This document shows positions 9,285 to 17,996 of a stretch of DNA of 64,000 bases, one piece after another (the stretch's first letter is position 1; the number at the start of each line of letters is the position of its first letter). The notes beneath the pieces are model-generated. The model was given only the letters and a program-made list of their open reading frames with translations, was not told the origin of the DNA and ran no database searches. The DNA comes from Oscillospiraceae bacterium (GTDB taxonomy: Bacteria; Bacillota; Clostridia; Oscillospirales; Oscillospiraceae). The translations under genes were made by a program, and so were the position numbers. The stretch is from the NCBI GenBank assembly GCA_015067545.1, contig SVMG01000002.1, forward strand, positions 124,001 through 188,000, written 5' to 3'.

Positions 9285-10628
9285 TCATGTTTCATGCTCA
9301 ATCTGAACATGCTTTTCCACATGGCCCTTCCATCCACTTGTGGGAGCAAAGTCAAAAGAGTACTTCTCGCGCACTTCTTGTAGCTTAATTGTTTCATCGC
9401 CTTTAGAAATCACAATCTCATCATGCTTGAAATCCACCAACGGATACTTCATATGTTGATTAAAACTATGGGTAATAAACGGCAATGCACACCAGTCAAA
9501 GCCAATAATCTCGCATGCAACAGTATCTACAACCACCGGATTTGAGGAAACCAGCAACATGTTTGTTTGGATCGGATCAGGATAAAGCGGGCCTTCGCCC
9601 TGTCCTGCCACAATGGCATCAACAATACATACATATTTACGTTGCACGCAATCTGTCATTTCACCGCTTTTGTTGGCATATAAAAGAATTCTGTTTAAAT
9701 CAACAATCGAACGCCAAATGGTATCATTACCATGCCACATACCATATCCAATTCTTTTATGATCTTCCTTTTGGAAAAGATCATATATCATTTTTACGGG
9801 CACAAAGCAATAGTTAAGCCAAGGCATCTTCTTACGCAAGATTTTTCTGGCCACACCACCAACACCCTTTGTTTCGTCTTTCACATTTTGTGCGTTTGCA
9901 GGGCATACATCTCCACCAACAGCATCTGTACCACAAGTATTGTGAGGCACGCAATTCTTATTTGCATTAATACCCACCAAATTCTTCATAGCACAAGTCA
10001 TACCCGCAATACGATGCGTTTTCAATTTTGGAAGGTTAATAACCAAATCTGCCGATAGAATACTTGCAGAAATACTGAAAATATTATCTACCTCATTGTG
10101 AAACTCAGATACGGGCTGAATATCATCAAAGGCCTCATAATTTTTATTGCATTTATTCGCAAATGCGCTATCGGACTTTAGATTAACCATTTTTACACCC
10201 CGCGGATCACCGGGGAGTCGCTTTCTGGACACACACATCGTGCCAATGTATTTCCAATACCAATCCCGTATGTCGATCAGTTCAATTTGAAATGTATTGG
10301 TTTCGTACTTTTTAATGATTTCCTCTAACCGCAATAACGAAAGTGTTTCATCGTGGTTGGACCGGGCCATAGGTGCATCACCAATGATAACACGGCCAGT
10401 TCCACACATTTTTGTTTTTAATACAATCAGTGTTGCTTCAATCAAGCTTGGATGTGTTACCGTCGCAACCCACCTATATTCCTGATTACGCCACGGATTT
10501 ATGACCATGTTCGGTTTCACAAAAACACACTGTCCAGGCTCAGCAGGGATATGTGGCTCAACCCAATGGGCAATCGCATCTACATCATATTGATTTTGTT
10601 CATAAAGATAGCAAATTCTGTCCACCAT
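9285..10628 (-). CDS. DUF362 domain-containing protein
   Basis: A 447-residue protein with the DUF362 pattern: an early VFVKPNMVINPW segment, a THPSLIEATL helix, LVINLPKLKTHRIAGMTCAMKNLVG in the middle (a family signature) and a C-terminal region that handles a DTVACEIIG segment. DUF362 proteins are found with iron-sulfur proteins and in surface-polysaccharide loci; their reaction is not established. This copy lacks an obvious ferredoxin-type four-cysteine cluster. It follows the CapK/PaaK-like gene by six bases, so the two are probably used together. Confidence 0.8.
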   Translation of the reverse strand: MVDRICYLYEQNQYDVDAIAHWVEPHIPAEPGQCVFVKPNMVINPWRNQEYRWVATVTHPSLIEATLIVLKTKMCGTGRVIIGDAPMARSNHDETLSLLRLEEIIKKYETNTFQIELIDIRDWYWKYIGTMCVSRKRLPGDPRGVKMVNLKSDSAFANKCNKNYEAFDDIQPVSEFHNEVDNIFSISASILSADLVINLPKLKTHRIAGMTCAMKNLVGINANKNCVPHNTCGTDAVGGDVCPANAQNVKDETKGVGGVARKILRKKMPWLNYCFVPVKMIYDLFQKEDHKRIGYGMWHGNDTIWRSIVDLNRILLYANKSGEMTDCVQRKYVCIVDAIVAGQGEGPLYPDPIQTNMLLVSSNPVVVDTVACEIIGFDWCALPFITHSFNQHMKYPLVDFKHDEIVISKGDETIKLQEVREKYSFDFAPTSGWKGHVEKHVQIEHET

Positions 10629-10634
10629 CGCATC

Positions 10635-11951
10635 TCACATTTCACAAATTAAATATTTAAACTTTCCGGAGGCCAGTACCGGAATATCGGCTACACGTTC
10701 TATCTGAATTGTTGCACTTTCCCCAAAAAAATCTTTACATGTCTCAACCAATTCATCATCTGAATAATGCTCTTGAGGATCGTTAACCTTAAATGTATAG
10801 GTCTTCTTGCCTGTTTGAATTAACTGAAACTGTTTCAGTTTATTAAATTGCCACAACGCGTTTGTGACCGTATGCGGCGACAACGGAACACCATTGACAT
10901 CATAAATAATATCAACTCGGCGACCCTCCACGGCTGCAATGACAGCAGTGTGAATCCCACACTCTGCTCGACTTTTTCGAATGGCCAGATCGCCTGTATC
11001 ATAGCGGATGATTGGCATGGCATAGTTGTACAAATCGGTAATGACAACCCGTCCAAGTTCACCCTCCTCTGCAGGTTCGTCTGAATCCAATTTCAGCAGC
11101 TCAAAGATATAAGATGCTTCGTTAAGATGAAATTCCTTGTTTTCATTACACTCAACGGCCAGCATGCCATTTTCTTGATTTGAATACAGAGAGATCACAT
11201 TGCATCCAAATATTTTTTTTAGCTTGTTCCTCACCACATCTGTCAACACTTCTGATCCAGAGAGGATCGTCGTTAAACCAAACATATCAGGCGTGCAACC
11301 ACTTTCAAGCAGATAATCTGCAAGTGCGCCTAAATTACTTGCATATCCTATCATCATGCGGACCTTGTTCTTTTTTAACAAAACCTGCTTAATTTGCTCC
11401 ATTGTGTCATGGTCTAACATTGCAACATCAACCATAACCAAATTTCGTGCAAATGCTGTGAGACTGCTTTTTTTGTTTATTCTATTCCATCTACGCAAAA
11501 AAGCGTATTTCATCCCAATTTGATAACCGGAAAGGCCCCAAAGGTACATCATTTCCGCATATACCCGATTGCGTTTATTTTTATCTTGCATAACGATCAG
11601 CGGAGTCCCTGTCGACCCACTGGTATGCATTGCTATTGCTCCCTTTTCCTTTGCTTTGCAGGAACAAAGCGCCTCAAAGTTCTCTTTAAGTACAGCCTTG
11701 TCAATGATTGGAAAATCAGATAATTGAGGAGTTGAGGATATACGAATTCCCTTGTAGTATTCTGTATGTTGCACCGCAAATTCTGCCAGACGGGTAAACT
11801 GCTCCCTATGATGATGGTTAATTTCCTCTTTAGAACGCCATAGATGCGCGATATTGTCATAATGCCGCATAATAGGACGGCCTTTGGCGAGATCCAACAG
11901 TTCAAATCCCTTTTTTCGGATAGATTCCCAAAATCTCATCTTGCTGTTCAT
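10635..11951 (-). CDS. CapK/PaaK-like AMP-forming adenylate enzyme
   Basis: A 438-residue member of the phenylacetate-CoA ligase-like (CapK) family. The phosphate-binding motif HTSGSTGTP is near residue 110, a YDTGDLA motif is near residue 320, and the small C-terminal domain follows. Enzymes of this family activate a carboxylic acid with ATP. In capsule loci they are thought to supply an acyl or other carboxylate group for glycan decoration. The tight spacing to the DUF362 gene suggests a shared step. The acid activated here is unknown. Confidence 0.82.
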   Translation of the reverse strand: MNSKMRFWESIRKKGFELLDLAKGRPIMRHYDNIAHLWRSKEEINHHHREQFTRLAEFAVQHTEYYKGIRISSTPQLSDFPIIDKAVLKENFEALCSCKAKEKGAIAMHTSGSTGTPLIVMQDKNKRNRVYAEMMYLWGLSGYQIGMKYAFLRRWNRINKKSSLTAFARNLVMVDVAMLDHDTMEQIKQVLLKKNKVRMMIGYASNLGALADYLLESGCTPDMFGLTTILSGSEVLTDVVRNKLKKIFGCNVISLYSNQENGMLAVECNENKEFHLNEASYIFELLKLDSDEPAEEGELGRVVITDLYNYAMPIIRYDTGDLAIRKSRAECGIHTAVIAAVEGRRVDIIYDVNGVPLSPHTVTNALWQFNKLKQFQLIQTGKKTYTFKVNDPQEHYSDDELVETCKDFFGESATIQIERVADIPVLASGKFKYLICEM

Positions 11952-12021
11952 ATGCCCATTGTACCCTTCTGTATTTCACTGAGTGCGGAGAGTTTTTCCG
12001 TGTGTACCTCACTCACCGCTA

Positions 12022-12741
12022 TCAAAGTTTGATTTCTTCCTCATCATGATCATACGCTTTTACACTGGTTGATGTATTCGTATAAACATTTTCCCGTTTC
12101 AGCACAGTCGCCACTGTTTTAAGCAGAATCTTGATATCGAGCCACAGAGAAACATTGTGGGCATACCACGCGTCGTACAATCTTTTTTCTCGTACACCCA
12201 AATTGTTGCGAAAGTAGGCCTGCGTATAGCCCGTAATGCCCGGCCGAACCAAGGTTTTGTCCTTTTCGTCCTCTTCGTATGTATCCTTTGACTCCACATC
12301 ACCGGCACGAGGTCCGACAAGACTCATGTGACCCAAAAGGACATTAAACAGCTGGGGCAACTCATCGAGGCTTGTTTCTCGAATAAAATGACCGATGTGT
12401 GTCACGCGACCATCTGTCTTAGAATTGTATGTGCTGCCGTCTTCATTTCGTAAATCCGGTGCATTTACCTTCATAGACCGGAATTTCAGCATATTGAATT
12501 CTTTGAAGTCTTTTCCCAATCTGTGCGATTTATAAAATACAGGGCCGCCATCCTCCAGCTTAATGGCAAAGGCTATTGGAACTGTTATCAACAGAATAAA
12601 CGGCAGGATAAACAAACCTATAAGAATATCTGCAATTCGTTTTACTACAAGCTGATAAATGCCTTTGTATCCTTGATGGAACTTTCCCTTCTCATAGAGT
12701 TCTTCAACTGTAAGCTCACTATCACGCTTTATTACTGCCAT
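12022..12741 (-). CDS. Priming sugar-phosphate transferase (PglC/WcaJ C-terminal type)
   Basis: A 239-residue bacterial sugar transferase that moves a sugar-1-phosphate from its UDP donor to undecaprenyl phosphate, the first membrane step. Visible features in order: an N-terminal hydrophobic re-entrant helix (residues ~30-60), KFRSMKVNAPD, the DE catalytic pair in ETSLDELPQLFNVL, MSLVGPRAG, and RPGITGYTQ. At this length it is the short, PglC-like form without the extra membrane domain of WcaJ. An AGGTGA ribosome site precedes the ATG. It would use the sugar made by the PglF-like and PglE-like enzymes upstream. Confidence 0.9.
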   Translation of the reverse strand: MAVIKRDSELTVEELYEKGKFHQGYKGIYQLVVKRIADILIGLFILPFILLITVPIAFAIKLEDGGPVFYKSHRLGKDFKEFNMLKFRSMKVNAPDLRNEDGSTYNSKTDGRVTHIGHFIRETSLDELPQLFNVLLGHMSLVGPRAGDVESKDTYEEDEKDKTLVRPGITGYTQAYFRNNLGVREKRLYDAWYAHNVSLWLDIKILLKTVATVLKRENVYTNTSTSVKAYDHDEEEIKL

Positions 12742-12767
12742 TCGGAAAAGTCACCTCAATTCTTTCA

Positions 12768-13952
12768 TCAAAAAACGGTTTTTCTGATTATTTCTAACAC
12801 TGCTTCTGCGTTCTGGATTGCATCTTCCATCGTATCTGCTTTTGCAACAATATACCCACAACCATCCAGATTGGTGTGGTATTCATTGACCTCTTGACCG
12901 ACTTCCATATGGTGATATATCTCAACCCCATACTTATCTTCCAGCGCCTTGCAGTCCGGAAGTAGCTTTATAACTCCCTTGTCAAACGCCAGTAGTCTTG
13001 TTGCTACGGTTGCATGCTCCTTTGGTGTAAGATCAATGCAGTCCCCGACTGCCGCACGGATCATGTTGGACACGTAATCAATTCCGGTCCCGTAGGGGAT
13101 CACGCAAGGCCCTATCATATTTCCGCCCATCCTTGCCCCGATGTCTATGATATGGACCTTTCCTTCGGGGGTAATGAGCATATCCATATTGATGGAGCCG
13201 TGATTGACACCCAGTGCCTTAATAGCGTTTTCCACACACTTCCTTGCACGCGCTTCCGTTTCCGGAGGCAAATCGGTGGGAATCGCATGACCAAGTTCTG
13301 CATAATAAGGCGGCTGCGTCATCCACTTTCTCATGATGCCTAAAACATGGACCTCATTATTGACCACAATGCTTTCCGCACCATATTCTTTTCCCACGAT
13401 AAAGGTTTCCACCTCTGCCCGGTGTGTAATGGACAAGGCCATCGCCGCGGCGCAAGCATCCGCAAATTGTCCGGGTGTGTCTACCCTGCTGGTGCCTCTG
13501 CTTCCCGAACCGTCGCACGGTTTTACCATAACCGGAAATTCCAGTTTTCTGCAAAGCTCATCCAGGTCTGTGTCCTGGGCCACCTCATAGGCCTGCTCGG
13601 TATCATCCACTTTGCATTCATATAGGCGCTTGCGAACTCTAAATTTGTTTTTAATCAACTTTGCAACATCATAGTGCAATCCAGGCAGATTCATTTCTTG
13701 TGCGATATAGGCTGCGGTCAGCACCCCGTAATCGGTCGCCGCCGTTAAAACACCGTCAATCTTTTCTTGTTGTGCATACGCCAAACAAGCCTTTTCATCA
13801 ACAATGTTAATTACCCCATATCCGTCCGCATGCTCAAAACCGACCGCATTTGGATTGGCATCTACGACTATGGTCTCATATCCCAGACTTTTTGCCTTGC
13901 AGATCACAAAACTCTGTAAAAAGCCCGCACCAATGATTAGTATTTTTTTCAC
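12768..13952 (-). CDS. ATP-grasp family carboxylate ligase
   Basis: A 394-residue ATP-grasp enzyme. It has an N-terminal Rossmann-like domain (KKILIIGAGFLQ), a central FPVMVKPCDGSGSRG ATP-binding loop and a C-terminal IDIGARMGGN metal/ATP site. ATP-grasp enzymes join a carboxylate to an amine or thiol through an acyl phosphate. In this locus it could attach an amino acid to an amino sugar or make an amide-linked precursor. The GTG at 13952, with a GAGG six bases upstream, is the likely start; the longer TTG frame would overlap the previous stop codon. Substrate unknown. Confidence 0.8.
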   Translation of the reverse strand: MKKILIIGAGFLQSFVICKAKSLGYETIVVDANPNAVGFEHADGYGVINIVDEKACLAYAQQEKIDGVLTAATDYGVLTAAYIAQEMNLPGLHYDVAKLIKNKFRVRKRLYECKVDDTEQAYEVAQDTDLDELCRKLEFPVMVKPCDGSGSRGTSRVDTPGQFADACAAAMALSITHRAEVETFIVGKEYGAESIVVNNEVHVLGIMRKWMTQPPYYAELGHAIPTDLPPETEARARKCVENAIKALGVNHGSINMDMLITPEGKVHIIDIGARMGGNMIGPCVIPYGTGIDYVSNMIRAAVGDCIDLTPKEHATVATRLLAFDKGVIKLLPDCKALEDKYGVEIYHHMEVGQEVNEYHTNLDGCGYIVAKADTMEDAIQNAEAVLEIIRKTVF

Positions 13953-13960
13953 GCTGCACC

Positions 13961-14431
13961 TCAAAGCTTCTTTGCCATCTTCAATTCAGTATACTTTAGT
14001 GTTTCTTCTGTCCCATATACGAGATACCCTCTGCGCTCATAGAAATTAATAGCATGCCGACTCTTGTCATATACCTCACAGATAACTTCCAGGCAGCCAG
14101 CCTCTTTTCCTATTCGTTCAATTTCATTTAAGCAAAATGTACCTATACCGCTCCCGGAATAATCTGGCAAGGTTGCAAGTTTTTGGAACAGCTGTACTTT
14201 GCCTTGTTTCCTAATTTGAAAGGTTGCAACCGCAGTTTTTCTCTTATACACTAAATAAATGTCGTTCTTCAGCGTACACAGCATCATAATAACCCACCAC
14301 TTCAGTCGTACATTGTCCCAGTGATGCAATTCTTGTGTTTGCACCATGTCCTTGCCACATTTGCTGAGAATCTCCGAGACCTTCCACAACCCGACAACAT
14401 TCCATTTTTGCAATTTGCAAACCGAATACAT
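13961..14431 (-). CDS. GNAT-family N-acetyltransferase
   Basis: A 156-residue GNAT protein. The acetyl-CoA site is visible as LPDYSGSGIGTFCLNEIER, followed by the usual HAINFYERRGY helix-strand near the C-terminus. The start at 14431 has a strong GGAGG; the longer frame to 14491 would run into the preceding gene. Sitting between an aminotransferase and an ATP-grasp gene, it may acetylate the amino sugar produced by the aminotransferase. PglD, which does this in Campylobacter, is a left-handed-helix protein of a different family, so this would be a replacement, an inference only. Confidence 0.78.
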   Translation of the reverse strand: MYSVCKLQKWNVVGLWKVSEILSKCGKDMVQTQELHHWDNVRLKWWVIMMLCTLKNDIYLVYKRKTAVATFQIRKQGKVQLFQKLATLPDYSGSGIGTFCLNEIERIGKEAGCLEVICEVYDKSRHAINFYERRGYLVYGTEETLKYTELKMAKKL

Positions 14432-14450
14432 GACCAGGCCTCCTAGTTTC

Positions 14451-15671
14451 TTACAAAAGATACGTCTGTAACACAGCCACATACTTTTCAATCACGTATG
14501 CCACATCCTCATCTGTCAAACAGGTATGAAGCGGTAATGTGATTTCGTTTACATAGTGTGAATATGCATTGGGATAGTCCTTCATATCAAAGCCCAAATT
14601 TTTATATGCCGTCAGCAGCGGGAGCGGCTTATAGTGCACATTGCAGGCCACTCCCCGCTCCGCCATTTTGATGATAATCTCATTACGCTGCTCTGCTGTG
14701 ATCCCCGGGATCCGCGTCAGATACAGATGCCCGGAGGATTCCCATTCCTCTGTATAATGGGAAAGCACCTCCACGCCCAAGGGCTTGAGTGCGGCATCAT
14801 ACTTTTGGATGATCTCTTTTCTTCGCCGCAGCATATTAGGATAGCGCTCAAACTGTTTCAGTCCGATGGCTGCTGCAATATCTGTCATGTTACACTTATA
14901 GTACGTGCCAATCACATCGTACTCCCAAGCACCCAGTTTGGTCTTGGCAAGTGCATCTTTGGATTGTCCATGCAAGCTGAGTAGCTGGAGTTTCTTATAA
15001 ATATCCTCATTGCTGATACCGGGGATCGTTCTCCATGTCAGCGCACCGCCTTCGGCAGTGGTCAAATTTTTGACAGCATGAAAGCTAAAACTGGAAAAGT
15101 CAGCAACCGCGCCAACCATCCTGCCACGCCACTTCGCACCGAACGCATGGGCTGTATCAGCCATAATGGCTACTCTGCCCAGGGCCGCCTGGATTTCATT
15201 GTTCGGTTTGAACAGATCCTTCTTGTGCTCCACGATTTTAAACAGCTTCTCGTAGTCGCAAGGGATACCTGCCAGATCAACCGGAATAATAGCCTTAGTT
15301 TTATCCGTGATTGCCGCTTCAAGAGCCCCATAATCCATTTCAAGGCTATCACGTTGCGTGTCAATCAATACGATTTTTGCACTCACGTGATCGATAACAG
15401 AAGCCGATGCAGTATAAGTGTATACAGAGGTAATAACCTCATCACCCGGGCCGATACCCATAAGCCGGAGTGCCATTTCTGCGCAGGCAGTCTGCGAATT
15501 CAAGCATACGCACTTCTCCGTCCCGACCCATTCGGCAATATTTTTTTCCAGTTGCTTTGTTCTGGGGCCTGTTGTGATCCAACCGGATCTCAATGCAGCT
15601 ACTGCCTCCTCAATTTCAAGCTCGCTGATATCCGGTGGGCTGAACGGAATCTTCCTACTGTTCAGTGCCAT
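14451..15671 (-). CDS. DegT/DnrJ/EryC1/StrS sugar aminotransferase (PglE-like)
   Basis: A 406-residue PLP enzyme of the sugar aminotransferase family. Landmarks are KIPFSPPDISELEIEE at the N-terminus, SQTACAEMALRLMG, DTAHAFGAKWRG, and SFSFHAVKNLTTAEGG, which carries the PLP lysine. It transfers an amino group from glutamate to a 4-keto (or 3-keto) nucleotide sugar. The preceding gene encodes a 4,6-dehydratase that would make such a 4-keto sugar, so the pair fits a UDP-4-amino-4,6-dideoxy sugar pathway. I prefer the ATG at 15671 over a GTG nine bases upstream; the ribosome site is weak for both. Confidence 0.88.
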   Translation of the reverse strand: MALNSRKIPFSPPDISELEIEEAVAALRSGWITTGPRTKQLEKNIAEWVGTEKCVCLNSQTACAEMALRLMGIGPGDEVITSVYTYTASASVIDHVSAKIVLIDTQRDSLEMDYGALEAAITDKTKAIIPVDLAGIPCDYEKLFKIVEHKKDLFKPNNEIQAALGRVAIMADTAHAFGAKWRGRMVGAVADFSSFSFHAVKNLTTAEGGALTWRTIPGISNEDIYKKLQLLSLHGQSKDALAKTKLGAWEYDVIGTYYKCNMTDIAAAIGLKQFERYPNMLRRRKEIIQKYDAALKPLGVEVLSHYTEEWESSGHLYLTRIPGITAEQRNEIIIKMAERGVACNVHYKPLPLLTAYKNLGFDMKDYPNAYSHYVNEITLPLHTCLTDEDVAYVIEKYVAVLQTYLL

Positions 15672-15705
15672 AATGCACACTCACTTTCTGCCATGTAATT
15701 GATAT

Positions 15706-17781
15706 TTACATCATTGCAGCAGTCATCTGCTGTTCATAAGCTGTGCCCTTGTCTTCCGAACCGTGCTCGCCCGCGGGGTGGTAAGTGGTCACCACTTTGG
15801 TGACCAGCTCGCGAATATCATCCTCGCGGCCGTCATATGCTGCATTCATAAGCTGCTGCAGCTGTTCCAGGAATTCATCCGTATCGAAAGGAATAGGGCA
15901 GCCAATGTGGATCAGGTGGTTTGGGGTGGTTTTCAAGCCTTCCTCAGACATGAGCTTTTCCTCAAACAGTTTTTCACCCGGACGCAGGCCGGTATATGTA
16001 ATCTTGATGTCCACATCCGGCTTCAGTCCGGACAAGCGGATCAGATTTCTCGCCAAGGTGTCGATCTTCACCGGCGAACCCATATCCAACACAAAAATCT
16101 CGCCACCGTCCGCAAAGGCTCCTGCCTGCAGGACCAAAGAAACAGCTTCCGGAATGGTCATAAAATAGCGAATAATGTCAGGATGCGTTACTGTAACCGG
16201 TCCGCCCTTGGCGATCTGCTCCTTAAATCTGGGAATTACAGAGCCGTTGCTTCCCAGTACGTTACCAAAACGCACCGCCACAAAATCCGTCTTGGGTTTT
16301 GCGACTACACGGATGGAATTGAGCATGCTGTCCTCGGTATTTGCCCGGTGGATATGCATCATAAACAGTTCATGAGCCTTGCTCTCCCGGATCTTCCGAT
16401 CGAAAGACTGTATGATCATCTCGCACAGGCGCTTTGAGGCGCCCATGATGTTAGTTGGATTCACAGCTTTATCCGTAGAGATCAGCACAAACCGCTTACA
16501 GCCGTTCATCATAGCGGCAAAGGCGGTCTTATATGTACCAATGGCATTGTTTTTGATGGACTCGCAGGGGCTTTCTTCCATCAACGGCACATGCTTGTGT
16601 GCCGCTGCATGATAAACCACATCCGGCTTAAATCTTTCAAATACCTGATTCAAGCGTCTGCTATCCCGAACGGAACCGATCAACACTTCCAGGTCCAGCT
16701 CCGGATATTTGTCTTTCAATTCCAGGCCAATGGCATGCGCATTGTTTTCATAGATGTCAAAAACAATCAGTTTTTTGGGGTGGTGCTGCGCGATCTGACG
16801 GCAAAGCTCGCTGCCGATTGAACCGCCGCCGCCTGTGACCAGAATAACCTTACCGGTGATAAAGCGATAGATATCAGCCATGTTGACCCTTACCGGATCC
16901 CGGCCCAGCAAATCCTCAACATCTACTTCCTTCAGTGATTTCGCGGTTATGCTTTCATCCATCATGGTGTACACAGCAGGCAAATTTTTCAGCTCACAGG
17001 TGGTTTCCTGGCAGATGTTCAGAATGTCTCTGACTTGCTGTGGTGTTGCACTGGGCATGGCCAAATAGATTTTTTCGATATTATACTTTTCTACATTGAG
17101 GAGAATATCCTCCCGGCCGCCCACAATGGGCACACCGTCAATAAAGCGCCCCCATTTGTTCCGGTTGTCGTCAATAATGCAGCATACAGTCTCATTGACT
17201 TCCTTTGTGTTATGTAAGTCCCGCAAAATTAACTGTCCGGCAGCACCCGCCCCGATCAGCATGACCCGATTGGCAACAGCTTTTTGAATTGCTCTGTCCC
17301 TTCTGCTACGCTCAAGGAGAATGAATCTGTATCCAAAACGGATGCCAAGCACCAGCATAAACTGAACCGCAGCGCCCACCACATAGTAAGTGATCGGCAT
17401 CGGTCTGAAAATCACGGAGATCAGTACCCCATGGGCCACACACAATATGACCGAGCTCAGGGTGATCCGCTCCAGCTCCACAAAGCTGGCAAATCTCCAT
17501 ATGCTCTGGTAGAGGTGCATCCTCCAGTAAACGACAATACTGATGATCGCATGGATCGGCGCAAAATACAGCCATGCCATCAAGTACATCTCGGGAATGT
17601 CGTTAAAGCGGCAGTCAAAGCGCAGCCACAGTGCAAAAAGGTATGCTCCCACACTTGCCGCCAGATCAAAGAGCACCAAGAACAACGTCACAAGATGCCA
17701 ATGCTCAAGACCGAAGCGTTTTTTGCTTTGGTTCTGCTGCTTATTCTGCTGATTGGTGTCTGAAATCTTATTCTTGATCAT
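15706..17781 (-). CDS. UDP-N-acetylhexosamine 4,6-dehydratase, membrane-bound (PglF/CapD-like)
   Basis: A 691-residue protein: four N-terminal membrane helices (~30-150), a CoA-binding-like Rossmann domain (VMLIGAGAAGQLILRDL), then a short-chain dehydrogenase/epimerase domain with VTGGGGSIGSELCRQ and the family signature TDKAVNPTNIMGASKR, where methionine replaces the usual catalytic tyrosine. Such enzymes convert UDP-GlcNAc to a 4-keto-6-deoxy sugar. The first gene after the promoter at 17855-17883, it supplies the substrate for the aminotransferase. I start at 17781 (MIKNKISD) because GGGAG lies nine bases before it; a GTG at 17829 has no good ribosome site. Confidence 0.9.
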   Translation of the reverse strand: MIKNKISDTNQQNKQQNQSKKRFGLEHWHLVTLFLVLFDLAASVGAYLFALWLRFDCRFNDIPEMYLMAWLYFAPIHAIISIVVYWRMHLYQSIWRFASFVELERITLSSVILCVAHGVLISVIFRPMPITYYVVGAAVQFMLVLGIRFGYRFILLERSRRDRAIQKAVANRVMLIGAGAAGQLILRDLHNTKEVNETVCCIIDDNRNKWGRFIDGVPIVGGREDILLNVEKYNIEKIYLAMPSATPQQVRDILNICQETTCELKNLPAVYTMMDESITAKSLKEVDVEDLLGRDPVRVNMADIYRFITGKVILVTGGGGSIGSELCRQIAQHHPKKLIVFDIYENNAHAIGLELKDKYPELDLEVLIGSVRDSRRLNQVFERFKPDVVYHAAAHKHVPLMEESPCESIKNNAIGTYKTAFAAMMNGCKRFVLISTDKAVNPTNIMGASKRLCEMIIQSFDRKIRESKAHELFMMHIHRANTEDSMLNSIRVVAKPKTDFVAVRFGNVLGSNGSVIPRFKEQIAKGGPVTVTHPDIIRYFMTIPEAVSLVLQAGAFADGGEIFVLDMGSPVKIDTLARNLIRLSGLKPDVDIKITYTGLRPGEKLFEEKLMSEEGLKTTPNHLIHIGCPIPFDTDEFLEQLQQLMNAAYDGREDDIRELVTKVVTTYHPAGEHGSEDKGTAYEQQMTAAMM

Positions 17782-17854
17782 AAACTGACTCTCCCGCAGC
17801 ATCATTCCGTACAATTCCGAAAAGTGCACACCTGCGCACTTTATCGCAACTTAT

Positions 17855-17883
17855 AGTATACAAGAAGACGCGCTAAAAATCAA
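17855..17883 (-). promoter_or_regulatory. Promoter of the polysaccharide locus
   Basis: On the minus strand TTGATT (17883-17878) and TATACT (17860-17855) are separated by 17 bases, a good vegetative-type promoter. It lies about 75 bases upstream of the first gene and is the only convincing promoter found for the long minus-strand run down to the left edge. Confidence 0.75.
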
Positions 17884-17963
17884 GGAAAACTGGCAAAATA
17901 AACATGATTTCGGAATATTTCCAGTCTTTAGGAAATTATGGCCGGGGCACTTCCCTGTTTCGT

Positions 17964-17992
17964 AAAAAAGCCGGGTGCATTGCACCCGGCTT
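17964..17992 (-). terminator. Rho-independent terminator after the PLP aminotransferase
   Basis: A perfect 12-base-pair stem (17968-17979 with 17981-17992) followed on the minus strand by a run of six T. It directly follows the aminotransferase stop codon and insulates the polysaccharide promoter from it. Confidence 0.9.
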
Positions 17993-17996
17993 GCTG

